Source of the DNA: Massilia agilis
GTDB lineage: Bacteria; Pseudomonadota; Gammaproteobacteria; Burkholderiales; Burkholderiaceae_D
Direction: 5' to 3'
Assembly: GCF_024756255.1 (NCBI RefSeq)
Contig: NZ_JANUHB010000003.1
Span: 372,001 to 436,000, forward strand
DNA: 64,000 bases
A model generated the notes under the pieces. That model was not told the DNA's origin. It did no database searches and worked only from the letters and a program-made list of their open reading frames with translations. Made by a program: the position numbers and the translations under genes. Shown piece by piece: positions 1-9,854 of the stretch (its first letter is position 1; every line of letters begins with the position of its first letter).

Positions 1-1132
1 AGGTAAAACGGTTGTCCGCTTCCACCAACCGGCAGACGATACGTGCGCCAGTGCCGGAATAACGGACCGCGTTGTCGACGAGATTTCGTACCAGCGCGCG
101 GAGCAGGGGTTCATTTCCCGATACCTTGCAGTGGCTTGGCCCATCGAATTCCAGCTGCTGGTTGCGGCCTATTGTGGATGGCGCCAGTTCGGCCACGACG
201 TCACGGCATATTGAGGCGAGGTCGGTCGGTGCGAGTTGTGGCGCTGTTCCCGATTCCAGCCGCGACAAGGTGAGGAGCTGATTGACCAGGTGGGTCGCGC
301 GGTCGCAGCCCGCCAGCGTCTGGCGCAGCGCCTGATCACGCACGCTGCTGTCCGGTTCGCCAAGCGCCACCTGGGCCTGTGCGCGGATCGCAGCAATCGG
401 GGTGCGCAATTCGTGGGCCGCATCCGAGGTGAAACGGCGTTCGCTTTCGATGAGCGTGGCGATCCTGTCGAACAAGCCGTTCAACGCGCTCACCATCGGC
501 ATCATTTCTTTTGGCAGATCCTGCACGGGCAAGGGTTCCAGTGCCGCCGGGCGCCGCTGCGCCAGCGCCTGGCCCAACCGTTGCAAGGGCAGGAGCCCGG
601 TGCGGATGGCCCACCACAGCGCCAGGGCCAGCAGCGGCAGCATGACCGCAAGCGGCCACAGGGCGCTGCGCAAGACCGCCAGCGAGATGGCATAACGGGA
701 GTCGAGCTGTTCGCCGACGTACACCTGCACGTCGTTTTCCGCTCCGTGCGTGGCAAACACGCGCCAGGTGGCACCCGCGAGCCGCACGGTCGTGAAGCCG
801 TCGTTCCGATGCTCGCGCGAACCCGTCATGGGTTCTGCGGGAGCGTTGGCCGAGCGTGCCGCCAGGCGTCCTTCGTGATAAACCTGGAACGCCACTTTGG
901 GCGCGTAGCGGTGCAGCAGTGGCGCGTCGGCTTGGTGACCTTCGTCGCCAAAGCTGGTGGACTGCTGCACCACCAGCAGCGCCGCTGCTTGCGCCAGGTG
1001 GCTGTCCAACAGTTCATCGAGTTCGTCCTGCGCGTCGCGCCAGGTGGCGGCCAGTGCGACCAGCCATGCGACTGCAACCACGCCAAGGACCAGCCGCAGC
1101 AGCCGGCCCTGGAGCGAGCCCTTTGCGTTCAT
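1..1132 (-). CDS. QseC-like sensor histidine kinase (partial, C-terminus cut by window edge)
   Basis: Inner-membrane sensor kinase expected to phosphorylate the response regulator encoded just upstream. About 377 residues are visible. An N-terminal membrane segment (about residues 7-26) and a second one (about 155-175) flank a periplasmic sensor region of roughly 130 residues. A linker leads to the dimerisation/phosphoacceptor motif DAAHELRTPIAA, with His near residue 240. The N box RNLVDNAVRYS lies close to the edge; the G boxes are off the window. Its ATG at 1132 overlaps the regulator's stop by four bases (ATGA), so the two are translationally coupled. Family membership (EnvZ/OmpR class, QseC/PmrB type) is clear; the ligand cannot be told from sequence. 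Confidence 0.93.
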   Translation of the reverse strand, partial: MNAKGSLQGRLLRLVLGVVAVAWLVALAATWRDAQDELDELLDSHLAQAAALLVVQQSTSFGDEGHQADAPLLHRYAPKVAFQVYHEGRLAARSANAPAEPMTGSREHRNDGFTTVRLAGATWRVFATHGAENDVQVYVGEQLDSRYAISLAVLRSALWPLAVMLPLLALALWWAIRTGLLPLQRLGQALAQRRPAALEPLPVQDLPKEMMPMVSALNGLFDRIATLIESERRFTSDAAHELRTPIAAIRAQAQVALGEPDSSVRDQALRQTLAGCDRATHLVNQLLTLSRLESGTAPQLAPTDLASICRDVVAELAPSTIGRNQQLEFDGPSHCKVSGNEPLLRALVRNLVDNAVRYSGTGARIVCRLVEADNRFT

Positions 1133-1797
1133 GCGGCGCCGTCCTTGGCAAGCATGTAGCCCACGCCACGCACGGTGTGAATGAGCGTTGCCCCCAGCTT
1201 GCGGCGCAGGTTATGCACGTGCACCTCGACCGCGTTGCTGTCCACTTCCTGGCCCCAGCTGTACAGGTGCTGCTCCAGCTGGTCGCGCGTGAGCACGCGG
1301 CCGGCATTGAGCAGGAAGGTCTGGAGCAGGTCGAACTCCCTGCCGGACAGTGCGACCGGTGTGCCGCCTTTGGTGACCGTGCGGGCGGCCGGTTCAAGGA
1401 CGATATCCTGCGCGGCCAGGCACTCCTGCGTCTGGCCATGCGCGCGTCGCACGAGTGCGCGCAGGCGTGCGGCCAGCTCGTCCAGGTCGATCGGCTTGAC
1501 CACGTAGTCGTCGGCGCCGCTATCGAGGCCGCGAACCCGGTCCGGCACCGCATCGCGCGCGGTGAGCACCAGCACCGGCACCTTGACTCCCGCGCGCCGG
1601 ATGGCCGCGAGCACGTCCATGCCGTCCTTGCCGGGCAGGCCCAGGTCCAGCACGGCGGCCCCGTACGGTTCGGCGCGCAATTCCTGTTCGGCGACATCCC
1701 CACTGCGCACCCAGTCCACCTGGAAGCCGCGCTGGCGAAGGCCCGCGCGCAGGCCGTCGCCGAGGAGTGCATCGTCTTCTGCAAGCAGTATTCGCAT
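1129..1797 (-). CDS. OmpR/QseB-family response regulator
   Basis: A 222-residue DNA-binding response regulator. The receiver domain (1-115) has the acidic pocket EDD at 7-9, the phosphoacceptor Asp51 in AVLDLGLPG, Thr in LVLTARD and the conserved Lys in VVKPIDL. The C-terminal winged helix (about 125-220) ends in VHVHNLRRKLG and HTVRGVGYML, typical of QseB/PmrA/BasR regulators. It lies between the cytochrome b gene (26 bases upstream) and its kinase (4-base overlap). A CTTAA direct repeat of the PmrA/QseB type upstream of the cytochrome gene suggests autoregulation of the three-gene operon. Confidence 0.95.
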   Translation of the reverse strand: MRILLAEDDALLGDGLRAGLRQRGFQVDWVRSGDVAEQELRAEPYGAAVLDLGLPGKDGMDVLAAIRRAGVKVPVLVLTARDAVPDRVRGLDSGADDYVVKPIDLDELAARLRALVRRAHGQTQECLAAQDIVLEPAARTVTKGGTPVALSGREFDLLQTFLLNAGRVLTRDQLEQHLYSWGQEVDSNAVEVHVHNLRRKLGATLIHTVRGVGYMLAKDGAA

Positions 1798-1823
1798 CAG
1801 GTCATTGTCGCACGAAGCGTGGC

Positions 1824-2552
1824 TCAGTCGTCATCGTCCTTGCCGCCGTGGTGCTGGGTCGCGACCGCATGCACCCCGATTTGCGCCGCAGGTTCGGCCT
1901 GCCACTGCCACCACCAGAATCCGAGCACCGCTGCCAGCACAACCGCTGCAATCCCGCGCCATGCCCTGCGGATGCCTTCGCCCGGCGTGCGCGGCTTGGT
2001 CCCGCTGATCATGCTGGCGACGAGGTTTTCGCGGTGCAGGACGCTGCTGAGCAGAACTGCGCCAACGTGCACTCCAACGAGGGCCACCATGGCGCCGGCA
2101 ATCGCTTCGTGCACTTCTTCGGTCCAGTGGCCGGCGATGTCGTTATAGTTGGCCCAACCGCTCGCAACCAGCAGCACCGTGGTGCCGAGCAGGGCGATGA
2201 TCGCCAGTGCGCCGGCCGGGTTGTGGCCGACGTGGTGCTCGGGATGGCGCGAGAACAATGAGCGCAGGTAGCGCAGCGCCGCGCCAGGCCCGCGTACGAA
2301 TTGCGAAAAGCGCGCATAGCGGGTGCCCGCCAGGCCCCAGATCAGGCGAAAGCCGACCAGGCCCGCCATGGTGTAGCCCAGGGTGACGTGCACTGCGCGC
2401 AGCGAGTCGTTTTCGGCGGTGAGGTAAGCGCCGGCGAAGCACAGCGCCATCAGCCAGTGGACAACCCTGACCGGGGCGTCCCAGACCAGCATGCGGCTTT
2501 CCGCCGCGTCGCTGGCGGGAGCGTCAGCGTGGGAAACAGAGGTCGTGTTCAT
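1824..2552 (-). CDS. cytochrome b561-type membrane protein
   Basis: A 242-residue inner-membrane di-heme b-type cytochrome of the Ni/Fe-hydrogenase b-subunit/cytochrome b561 superfamily, which passes electrons between quinones and a partner. It begins with a short hydrophilic tail and VWDAPVRVVHWLMAL, then about five membrane segments. Histidines in VHWLM, VHVTLGY, VHEAIAG and VGVHVGAV are the likely heme ligands. The acidic tail HHGGKDDDD is unusual. AAGGAGT lies eight bases before the ATG. It is the first gene of an operon with a two-component pair; a cytochrome b561 gene beside qseBC-like genes is a common beta-proteobacterial arrangement. Electron donor and acceptor are unknown. Confidence 0.9.
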   Translation of the reverse strand: MNTTSVSHADAPASDAAESRMLVWDAPVRVVHWLMALCFAGAYLTAENDSLRAVHVTLGYTMAGLVGFRLIWGLAGTRYARFSQFVRGPGAALRYLRSLFSRHPEHHVGHNPAGALAIIALLGTTVLLVASGWANYNDIAGHWTEEVHEAIAGAMVALVGVHVGAVLLSSVLHRENLVASMISGTKPRTPGEGIRRAWRGIAAVVLAAVLGFWWWQWQAEPAAQIGVHAVATQHHGGKDDDD

Positions 2553-2628
2553 CGAAGACTCCTTGGTTGATTCGACAGAGAGCCAGCACTGTGTTGGCTC
2601 TTCTTGTCCACCATGCTCGGTTCGCGAG

Positions 2629-2645
2629 CTTAAGGAGTTCTTAAC
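2629..2645. promoter_or_regulatory. PmrA/QseB-type response-regulator box
   Basis: The sequence CTTAAGGAGTTCTTAAC is two CTTAA(G/C) half-sites separated by five bases, matching the direct-repeat layout bound by PmrA/BasR/QseB regulators. It lies about 77-93 bases upstream of the cytochrome b start, in the only intergenic region of the operon that encodes a QseB-like regulator. That regulation is inference. Confidence 0.6.
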
Positions 2646-2655
2646 GATGGCTGCG

Positions 2656-3168
2656 TTACTTGTTCGATCTCAGTGGGCGCCGCATGTACACCGCCGTGCC
2701 GGGATAGGTTTGCAGGTTGGCCGCTTGCGTGGCGTCCGCCGCGTCGTGCAGGACGAAGCCGTGCTGCTCCCAGAATGGCTGCGAGCCCTGCACCGCGACC
2801 AGGGCCGCGTGCGTAAAGCCACGCGCGAGCGCGCTGGCGACGGCAAGCTCGACCAGGTTGGAACCCGCGCCAGACCGGGCGGCGCGCCGCGAGACGGCCA
2901 GGTCATGCAGGTAGAGCGTGTCGCCACCGGGCTGCACGTGGAACAGGCCGCCGAGCGGAGTGACTCGCCCAAGCGTGGACGGGTACGCGAACAGGTAAGC
3001 GAAGAGACCTTGTTCGTCATGCGCGACCCAGCAGAAATCGCGCGCGGCGGCGATGCGCTGCTCGACGGTCTGTCGGTCTTCGCGCAAGGCGGCGGGGTAG
3101 CATTCACGCTGGACGCCAAGGATCGCCGACACATCTGCCGGACCGGGGCTGCGATAGGCGCGCGTCAT
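2656..3168 (-). CDS. GNAT-family N-acetyltransferase
   Basis: A 170-residue cytoplasmic acetyltransferase fold, predicted to transfer an acetyl group from acetyl-CoA to an unknown amine. The strand-4 motif TLYLHDLAVSRRAARSGAGSN contains the acetyl-CoA pyrophosphate loop (RRAARSGAGS, a variant of Q/RxxGxG/A). The C-terminal FWEQHGFVL is the usual GNAT ending. I placed the start at MTRAYRSPGP because homologous folds begin there; the frame stays open for 52 more codons upstream but that extension is low-complexity. It is convergent with nothing and stands alone. Confidence 0.85.
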   Translation of the reverse strand: MTRAYRSPGPADVSAILGVQRECYPAALREDRQTVEQRIAAARDFCWVAHDEQGLFAYLFAYPSTLGRVTPLGGLFHVQPGGDTLYLHDLAVSRRAARSGAGSNLVELAVASALARGFTHAALVAVQGSQPFWEQHGFVLHDAADATQAANLQTYPGTAVYMRRPLRSNK

Positions 3169-3620
3169 GGCGCAGCCCTTGTGGAGGTGAGGATGTCTGG
3201 TTTCATCTGTTCCCGTGGCCGCGCATGACGGCCGTTGAATTCGTGAAAAGGCGGCGTGCCGGTGCTTGCGCCGGCACCACCAATCCGTGTTTGGGAGGGG
3301 GCTCGGGAGTGCGGTCTCAGGCACTCGCCGAGCCTAGTGAAGCCAGGCGGAGCCTCGTGCGGACGAAGACGCGCGGCGCAGGTTCGATACGCGACCTTGA
3401 CTGGACGCAGAACACTGCGGACGAGCGGGATGGACAGCTGCAATCGGGCGCATATCACCGTGCCGACGGGGCACGGGGGTGTTGTACGCGAGATCGAGGA
3501 ACTTGGTCACCGGCATATGCAAAGCGTTAATGCAGTTGGGGCGAGTATAGGCCCTTGAAGCGCGGTGTCAACCTGCAGTGCCGCATGGATTTTCGAAACC
3601 CCGCTCGGGACCAACGGCGA
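3169..3620. other. 452-base stretch without a recognised gene
   Basis: This gap lies between the catalase-like gene and the acetyltransferase gene, both on the minus strand, so it must hold the acetyltransferase promoter. I see no convincing open frame, tRNA, terminator or repeat in it. It may be the remains of a decayed gene, but nothing in the translated frames resembles a known family. Confidence 0.5.
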
Positions 3621-4631
3621 TTACTTGCCCTGCAAGCGGCGCGAAAACGAGACCGCATAAGCCGGCGAGCGGAAGGTCAGGATCGGGTCGCTGGTCGCCG
3701 CAATGCCGTCTGCCATCACCAACGGGTCGTAGTTGATCTTCTCGCAGGCGCCGCCTTTTTGCGGCATGGCGGACGACAAGGCCAATGTCCCGGCCTTGAA
3801 TTCCTTGCGATCTTCCGGCCAGAGAACCGTGGGATCGGTTTCGGTGTCGCCGGGTTGGCCGATGGTCACCACCATGTCCCAGCGCACCGGGCCCTTTTTG
3901 ATCCGCTCGATCAGCTCTTGCGCCAGGAAGTCACGCGGCATCGATCTGAGCTGCGCGTCGGTCAGGCGTTTTTCACCGTCCTGCGGCACAAAACGCCAGC
4001 GTACCAGCGTTGTCTTGTTGTTCTTGTCGATGTACTTGAAGGTGTGGACGCCGAAGTAGGCGCTGTTGGCAAAGCTGACCGGCGGGTGGTGCGTCGTGAG
4101 GAACTCGGACTGCGCGCGCGCATCGGGATGGCTGTCGAGGAAGGCCTTCACCTTTTTCGGGTCAGGCTTGCCGGTGGACGGATCGGGCTTGGTGGCGACC
4201 AGGTTGTCGAAGAAGGTTTTGGGCTGCGCCGCGCCGAACATCGGCGTGCTGATCATCGTGATGTGCTGCAGCTTGTCGTCCGGTAGCCGGAATTCGAGCG
4301 CCATGCCGCGCGCGTTCGGCGTTGTATCGGGCGCGTTCGGGTCGCCGCCTGCGATGGAGAAGCGCGCGACGACCGGAACGGGCTTGCCCGAAAAGAGGGC
4401 GGACCGGGAATAGGTGGCGGCCTGTTTGGTGCCGACGAATTCGCCGGCGGCGCACACGCCCTTGATGTGGTTGCGCCGCTCCCCGGCGTGCACGCCGAAG
4501 GTGTTTTCCAGCTGGTCCACCACTTGCGTTGCGTTGACCGCGGTTTGCGCGGACGCGGCTGCGCTCCATGCGAACAGGCCGAGCGCAAGCAGGAACAACC
4601 GCCGAACGGATCGTGTTTGAAAGCGCTGCAT
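3621..4631 (-). CDS. secreted catalase-related peroxidase (SrpA-like)
   Basis: A 336-residue heme enzyme of the small catalase-related peroxidase family, which reduces peroxides in the periplasm. A Sec-type signal peptide (residues 1-28, ending SAAASA) precedes the domain. The distal histidine is in RNHIKG (His55); the proximal heme motif R-S-P-A-Y near the C-terminus keeps the Arg-x3-Tyr spacing of catalases. It is much shorter than a full catalase (about 480 residues) and lacks the C-terminal extension, as expected for this subfamily. The start is fixed by GAGGAGG a few bases before ATG at 4631. SodC is encoded 2.4 kb away, so both periplasmic oxidant defences sit in one neighbourhood. Confidence 0.92.
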   Translation of the reverse strand: MQRFQTRSVRRLFLLALGLFAWSAAASAQTAVNATQVVDQLENTFGVHAGERRNHIKGVCAAGEFVGTKQAATYSRSALFSGKPVPVVARFSIAGGDPNAPDTTPNARGMALEFRLPDDKLQHITMISTPMFGAAQPKTFFDNLVATKPDPSTGKPDPKKVKAFLDSHPDARAQSEFLTTHHPPVSFANSAYFGVHTFKYIDKNNKTTLVRWRFVPQDGEKRLTDAQLRSMPRDFLAQELIERIKKGPVRWDMVVTIGQPGDTETDPTVLWPEDRKEFKAGTLALSSAMPQKGGACEKINYDPLVMADGIAATSDPILTFRSPAYAVSFSRRLQGK

Positions 4632-4744
4632 TGGTGCCTCCTCTTGGGTGCGCTGGCGCGCGGGCCGAACGTTCAGCGGCGGCGCCAGCATGACACACGG
4701 TCACGCGCCACGTATGAGCGCACGCAAAGGAAGCGCCGGTCTGG

Positions 4745-5671
4745 CTAGCGCGCCTTCGCCCGCAGCGTGTGGACGGTGTTGTGCACCAGTTCGCGCACCG
4801 GTGCGCATCCCAGCTTGGCCAGCTCCTGCACGCTGCGTGTCTTGCCCGCTTCCTGCGCGACGAGGTAGCCGAGGTAGTAGCCGCGCCGTGCCGGCAGAGC
4901 GGTCTTGTCGCCCGCGCGCAGGAACAGGCCGGAATAGCTTTCGCTGTCCTTGTTGTCCAGCACCTGCTCGAGCTGCTCCAGCGCGGCGGGCAGCACGGCC
5001 GCGGTGCGGTCTGCCATGTGGTCGGGGATCTCGAGCAGCAACTGGTCGTTGTCGGCGTCGGGGTTCAGCACCTTGGCCACGTACACCGCCAGCCCTTCGC
5101 GCCACAGCGACACCCAGTTCGCCTCATCGCATTCGGACATCGCGCTGTGATAGGTGTGGAACAGCTCATGGTGGAAGAACGGGCTGTCGCTGCCTGCGCC
5201 GTGGTACTTGACCATGCCGTCGATGCCGAAGATCAGGTAGTCCTTGCCGCCGATCTGGCGAATGCCGCCATCCATTTCGCCCAGCGAGTGCACGACATAG
5301 ATTTCGTGGTTGGAAACGAAATCGGGGAAGGTGGCTTTGAAGCTGGCGATATTTTTCGGCAGCTCGGTTTCGAAATTGCGGGCCTTGACGAGGTAGCCCT
5401 CGCGAATCGCCGGGAAGTCGTCGATGGCGCGCTGGATCTTGGCGTCCTGCTTTTCCTGCGTGACGGAGCCGTTGAAACGCGCAATCTGGTAAAAGCCGGG
5501 AAAGCCGGGAGCGATACGGGCCTTGAATTGTGCCAGCTGCTCGGCTTTGGGCTTGTCCCTCACGGTGTCCCAGAACTGGACGAAATCCATCGACACGTTG
5601 TGCACGACCGGCTCGGCGGCGTGGGCAAGGGTGGACAGGGAGGCGGCAAGGGCAAGTAACGGACGGCGCAT
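4745..5671 (-). CDS. secreted HELFH zinc metalloprotease-like protein
   Basis: A 308-residue protein with a Sec signal peptide (cleavage near LAHA/AE at 18-19). The motif HELFH at residues 168-172 followed by Glu192 in WREGLAVYV gives a gluzincin-type zinc site (two His plus a downstream Glu), as in the DUF2268-like predicted Zn-dependent proteases. A conserved GKDYLIFGIDGM strand precedes it. The substrate is unknown. It stands alone with a 298-base divergent intergenic region upstream. The protease call is from the metal motif; the exact family assignment is tentative. Confidence 0.8.
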   Translation of the reverse strand: MRRPLLALAASLSTLAHAAEPVVHNVSMDFVQFWDTVRDKPKAEQLAQFKARIAPGFPGFYQIARFNGSVTQEKQDAKIQRAIDDFPAIREGYLVKARNFETELPKNIASFKATFPDFVSNHEIYVVHSLGEMDGGIRQIGGKDYLIFGIDGMVKYHGAGSDSPFFHHELFHTYHSAMSECDEANWVSLWREGLAVYVAKVLNPDADNDQLLLEIPDHMADRTAAVLPAALEQLEQVLDNKDSESYSGLFLRAGDKTALPARRGYYLGYLVAQEAGKTRSVQELAKLGCAPVRELVHNTVHTLRAKAR

Positions 5672-5969
5672 TCATTTCTCCGCAATGGTCAAGCCGGCAA
5701 TGTTGCCATGCGCGAAGTCCGGGCCGCAAATGTGCGTTGCATGCATATTTGCTAATACGCCACACCGGCGCTGTCCTGGGCGTTTGGATAGCCGTTGCCC
5801 GCTGGCCAGATATCGCCGCCGTTGTGAAGTTTCAGCGCAGAAAAGTCGGCCAAATGTTTATTTAGCGGAAGATTGTGAATCGCCTGGGGCTATTCTTGCG
5901 GAAATGTTGACATTTCTACCGCTACCGATCAGTATGCCTCACTAACGTCGTTCAACTTCCCTACAAGTC
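5672..5969. other. divergent intergenic region, 298 bases
   Basis: This AT-richer stretch separates the minus-strand metalloprotease gene from the plus-strand LuxR-type gene and should carry both promoters. I see no clear -35/-10 pair with good spacing, and no RNA gene or repeat. Confidence 0.5.
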
Positions 5970-6977
5970 GTGTCACGCAAAAAGAACAGTCGTCAATGGG
6001 CCAGGCTCCGGATCCTCTGCTCCACAGGGCTGCCGTTGATGACCATCGTGCCGGATGCGTTCGCGCTCGTGCGCGAGCTCATTCCCAACGCGGCCGCAAC
6101 CTTGTTCCTGCGTGCCGAGGCGGGTGACGCGGCCAACGAGCCGCCGCTCGACGACGCGGCGACGACGGTCCTGCCGCCGCCCAACGGCTACTACTTCAGC
6201 GATGCCGTGAACTTTGGCCCGGTGCGGCGCCACGACTACGAGTTCGTGCTCGAACGCGCGCTCGACCGTGGCGGCGAGTCGCTGGGCTCGGTCACCCTGC
6301 TGCGCAACCAGGGGCCGGACTTCGACGCGCACGACGACGAAGACCTGGGACGCGTGGCCACCTATTTCGAGCATGCCCAACGCAATGCGCTGGCGCCTGC
6401 GACCGGCCTGTCCGGGGTCATCGAGGATGAGGCGATGCTGCTGGCCACGACCAGCGGCCAGATCCTGTTCCTGAGCGATTCGGCCGGTGCGCTGCTGGAC
6501 CAGCTGGCGTCGCAGGAGCAGCAGGTCTTCGACCGCCGCATGCTGCCGCCGTTCTGCCAGCGGCTGGTGGAGTCGGTGGTGTACGGCGACCGCTACCCGT
6601 GGCGCCTGCCGTCCTGCACGCTGGCGCTGGCCGGCGGGGCGCTCGAGGCGCGCGCGCAGTGGATGGGGGCCGGCGGCGTGCCGCTGGCAACCGCGCTCGA
6701 CCCGGCCCACAGCCGGACGGTCGGCATCTTCCTCAAGTTCGTCGTTCCCATGCCGCTGCGCATCTGGCGCGCCCTCAATACGGTCGAGCTGTCCCCGCAG
6801 CAGATGGAGGTCGCGTACTGGATGGGCGTAGGCGGCGGCCGCGAAGCCGCACGCGCGCGCATGGATGTGAGTGATGCCGTGCTGCGTGACTGTGTGAAAG
6901 CGGTCTACGAGAAATTCGGCTGCACATCGGAGGCAGGCTTGCTCGCCATCCTGCGCCCGGCCGTCTCGCGAATGTAA
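5970..6977 (+). CDS. LuxR-type transcriptional regulator with GAF-like sensor half
   Basis: A 335-residue protein. The first 200 or so residues look like a small-molecule or redox sensor module (GAF-like: acidic loops, DHDDEDLGRVATYFEHAQ). The last 65 residues form a LuxR-like helix-turn-helix: LSPQQMEVAYWMGVGGGREAARARMDVSDAVLRDCVKAVYEKF has the scaffold and recognition helices in the expected order. The GTG at 5970 is the longest start; an ATG at 6039 is an alternative, and neither has a strong ribosome site. No kinase is adjacent, so this is likely a one-component sensor. The ligand and target genes are unknown. Confidence 0.72.
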   Translation: MSRKKNSRQWARLRILCSTGLPLMTIVPDAFALVRELIPNAAATLFLRAEAGDAANEPPLDDAATTVLPPPNGYYFSDAVNFGPVRRHDYEFVLERALDRGGESLGSVTLLRNQGPDFDAHDDEDLGRVATYFEHAQRNALAPATGLSGVIEDEAMLLATTSGQILFLSDSAGALLDQLASQEQQVFDRRMLPPFCQRLVESVVYGDRYPWRLPSCTLALAGGALEARAQWMGAGGVPLATALDPAHSRTVGIFLKFVVPMPLRIWRALNTVELSPQQMEVAYWMGVGGGREAARARMDVSDAVLRDCVKAVYEKFGCTSEAGLLAILRPAVSRM

Positions 6978-6992
6978 AACAAAGTCCCATTA

Positions 6993-7015
6993 CTATCCCC
7001 CATTGATGGGGATAG
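6993..7015. repeat. short inverted repeat upstream of sodC
   Basis: CTATCCCC and GGGGATAG form a perfect eight-base stem around a seven-base loop, 16 bases after the LuxR-type gene and about 60 before sodC. There is no T-run right after it, so it is either a weak terminator of the regulator gene or an operator for sodC. Confidence 0.45.
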
Positions 7016-7074
7016 ATTACACAAAGTTAGAAAATTACTATTTCCTCTTCAATTGAGCGATGGAGGGGGATCTG

Positions 7075-7599
7075 ATGAAGAAGCAATGGATTGCTGCTGC
7101 TACGGCATGGGTGTCGGCGCTGGCGGTGGCCGCATCGCCGGAGCTGCACGTGCCGATGTCCGTGCTGACCGACAGCGGCACCGGCGCCTCGGCCGGCAGC
7201 GTGACGATCACGGAAACGCCGCATGGCGTCGTGTTCACCCCGGCGCTGACCGGGCTGCCGCCGGGCATGCACGGCTTTCACGTGCACGAAGTGGGCAACT
7301 GCAGCGCTGGGATGAAGGATGGCAAGTCGGTGGCAGGCCTGGCCGCGGGCGGCCACTACGACCCGGCCGGCAGCAAGCACCACGGGTTGCCGTGGGGCGA
7401 TGGCCACCTGGGTGACCTGCCGGCGCTGTACGTGGATGTATCGGGCAACGCCAACATGCCGGTGCTGGCGCCGCGCCTGAAGCTGGCGGACGTGAAGGGC
7501 CGCGCGCTGATGGTGCACGTGGGCGGCGACAACCACTCGGACCATCCGGCGGCGCTGGGCGGTGGCGGTGCGCGCCTGGTGTGCGGCGTGATCCAGTAA
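7075..7599 (+). CDS. sodC: periplasmic Cu/Zn superoxide dismutase
   Basis: A 174-residue enzyme that dismutates superoxide in the periplasm. A Sec signal peptide (1-21, [12 protein letters not shown]... ending AVAAS) is followed by the SodC fold. Copper/zinc ligands are in HGFHVHE, GGHYDP and the disulfide cysteines in GNCS and the C-terminal LVCGVI. The active-site region [11 protein letters not shown] replaces the more usual HxGGDNxSD. GGAGGGGGAT sits before ATG at 7075; the upstream in-frame ATG at 7060 lies in the ribosome site and was not used. It is followed by a REP-like palindrome. Confidence 0.95.
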   Translation: MKKQWIAAATAWVSALAVAASPELHVPMSVLTDSGTGASAGSVTITETPHGVVFTPALTGLPPGMHGFHVHEVGNCSAGMKDGKSVAGLAAGGHYDPAGSKHHGLPWGDGHLGDLPALYVDVSGNANMPVLAPRLKLADVKGRALMVHVGGDNHSDHPAALGGGGARLVCGVIQ

Positions 7600-7617
7600 G
7601 CCTTCACCATCAGCTTC

Positions 7618-7705
7618 AACCCGTCGTCCCCGCGCAGGCGGGGACCCATAGGCCGCGTGAATGCACGCTCAGCATGGGTCCCCGCCTGCGCGGGGACGAC
7701 GGGTT
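7618..7705. repeat. REP-like dispersed palindrome
   Basis: Two perfectly complementary 32-base arms (7618-7649 and 7674-7705) of the type CGTCGTCCCCGCGCAGGCGG flank a 24-base spacer. Elements of this kind, which give spurious frames reading VPAQAGTH...MGPRLRGDD, are common between genes of Burkholderiales and Pseudomonadales. It lies between the convergent sodC and the small secreted protein gene, where it could stop transcription from both sides. Confidence 0.9.
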
Positions 7706-7747
7706 TAGGTTGCAGGCCGAAAGGACGCCGCGGGTCATGCGGGTGGC

Positions 7748-8071
7748 TTATTTGCCCTTGCACTCGTCCGTAATGGCCTGCTTGATTTCCTTGAGCATCA
7801 CCGCCCGCTCTTCCGGGCCGCCGGCCGGTTGGCCCGACACGTAGGCCATCGGGCAGCCCATCTTGTCGGCATCGGCCACGTACTTCTCCAGCATCCTGAT
7901 CGTCTGGCGCCACCCCGCGCATGCCTGCGGCGTGGCCTTCTCCGCCTTTTGCAGCTCGGCGGTCTTCGCCTCGATCGGCTTGGACAAGGCTTCGCATTGC
8001 GCCTGCTTCGGGGCAGCGGCGGCATAGGTCGAGGCGGTCATCATCAAGAGAGAAGCAATCAGCAGGCGCAT
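7748..8071 (-). CDS. small secreted protein of unknown function
   Basis: A 107-residue protein with a clear signal peptide (1-19, MRLLIASLLMMTASTYAAAA). The mature part is rich in Lys, Glu and Ala, largely helical, with four cysteines (in QCEAL, QACAG, MGCPM and DECKG) that could form two disulfide bonds. I do not recognise the family. It lies after the M28 peptidase gene on the same strand but a terminator-like hairpin separates them, so it is probably transcribed alone. Confidence 0.7.
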   Translation of the reverse strand: MRLLIASLLMMTASTYAAAAPKQAQCEALSKPIEAKTAELQKAEKATPQACAGWRQTIRMLEKYVADADKMGCPMAYVSGQPAGGPEERAVMLKEIKQAITDECKGK

Positions 8072-8153
8072 CGGGAAACTCCAGTTCAGGTTGAAACCGC
8101 GATTTTCTCAGCCGGGAGTGGCGGAAAACAGCCCTCCCGAGGGGGGAACAACA

Positions 8154-8174
8154 AGCCCGGCACGGGGCCGGGCT
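8154..8174 (-). terminator. rho-independent terminator after the M28 peptidase gene
   Basis: On the minus strand an eight-base stem AGCCCGGC/GCCGGGCT with a five-base loop is followed by TGTTGTT. It starts six bases after the stop codon of the M28 peptidase gene. Confidence 0.7.
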
Positions 8175-8179
8175 GTGGA

Positions 8180-9802
<1,623 letters not shown>

Positions 9803-9854
9803 GGGATCCTGCGGTAGTTGATGGTTGGTCTGGCGCACGGATGAGTGCGCCGGA

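Noticed and set aside
3375..3400. A tRNA T-loop-like GGTTCGAT
   Set aside because: No TCC follows it, and no acceptor stem or anticodon arm can be drawn around it.
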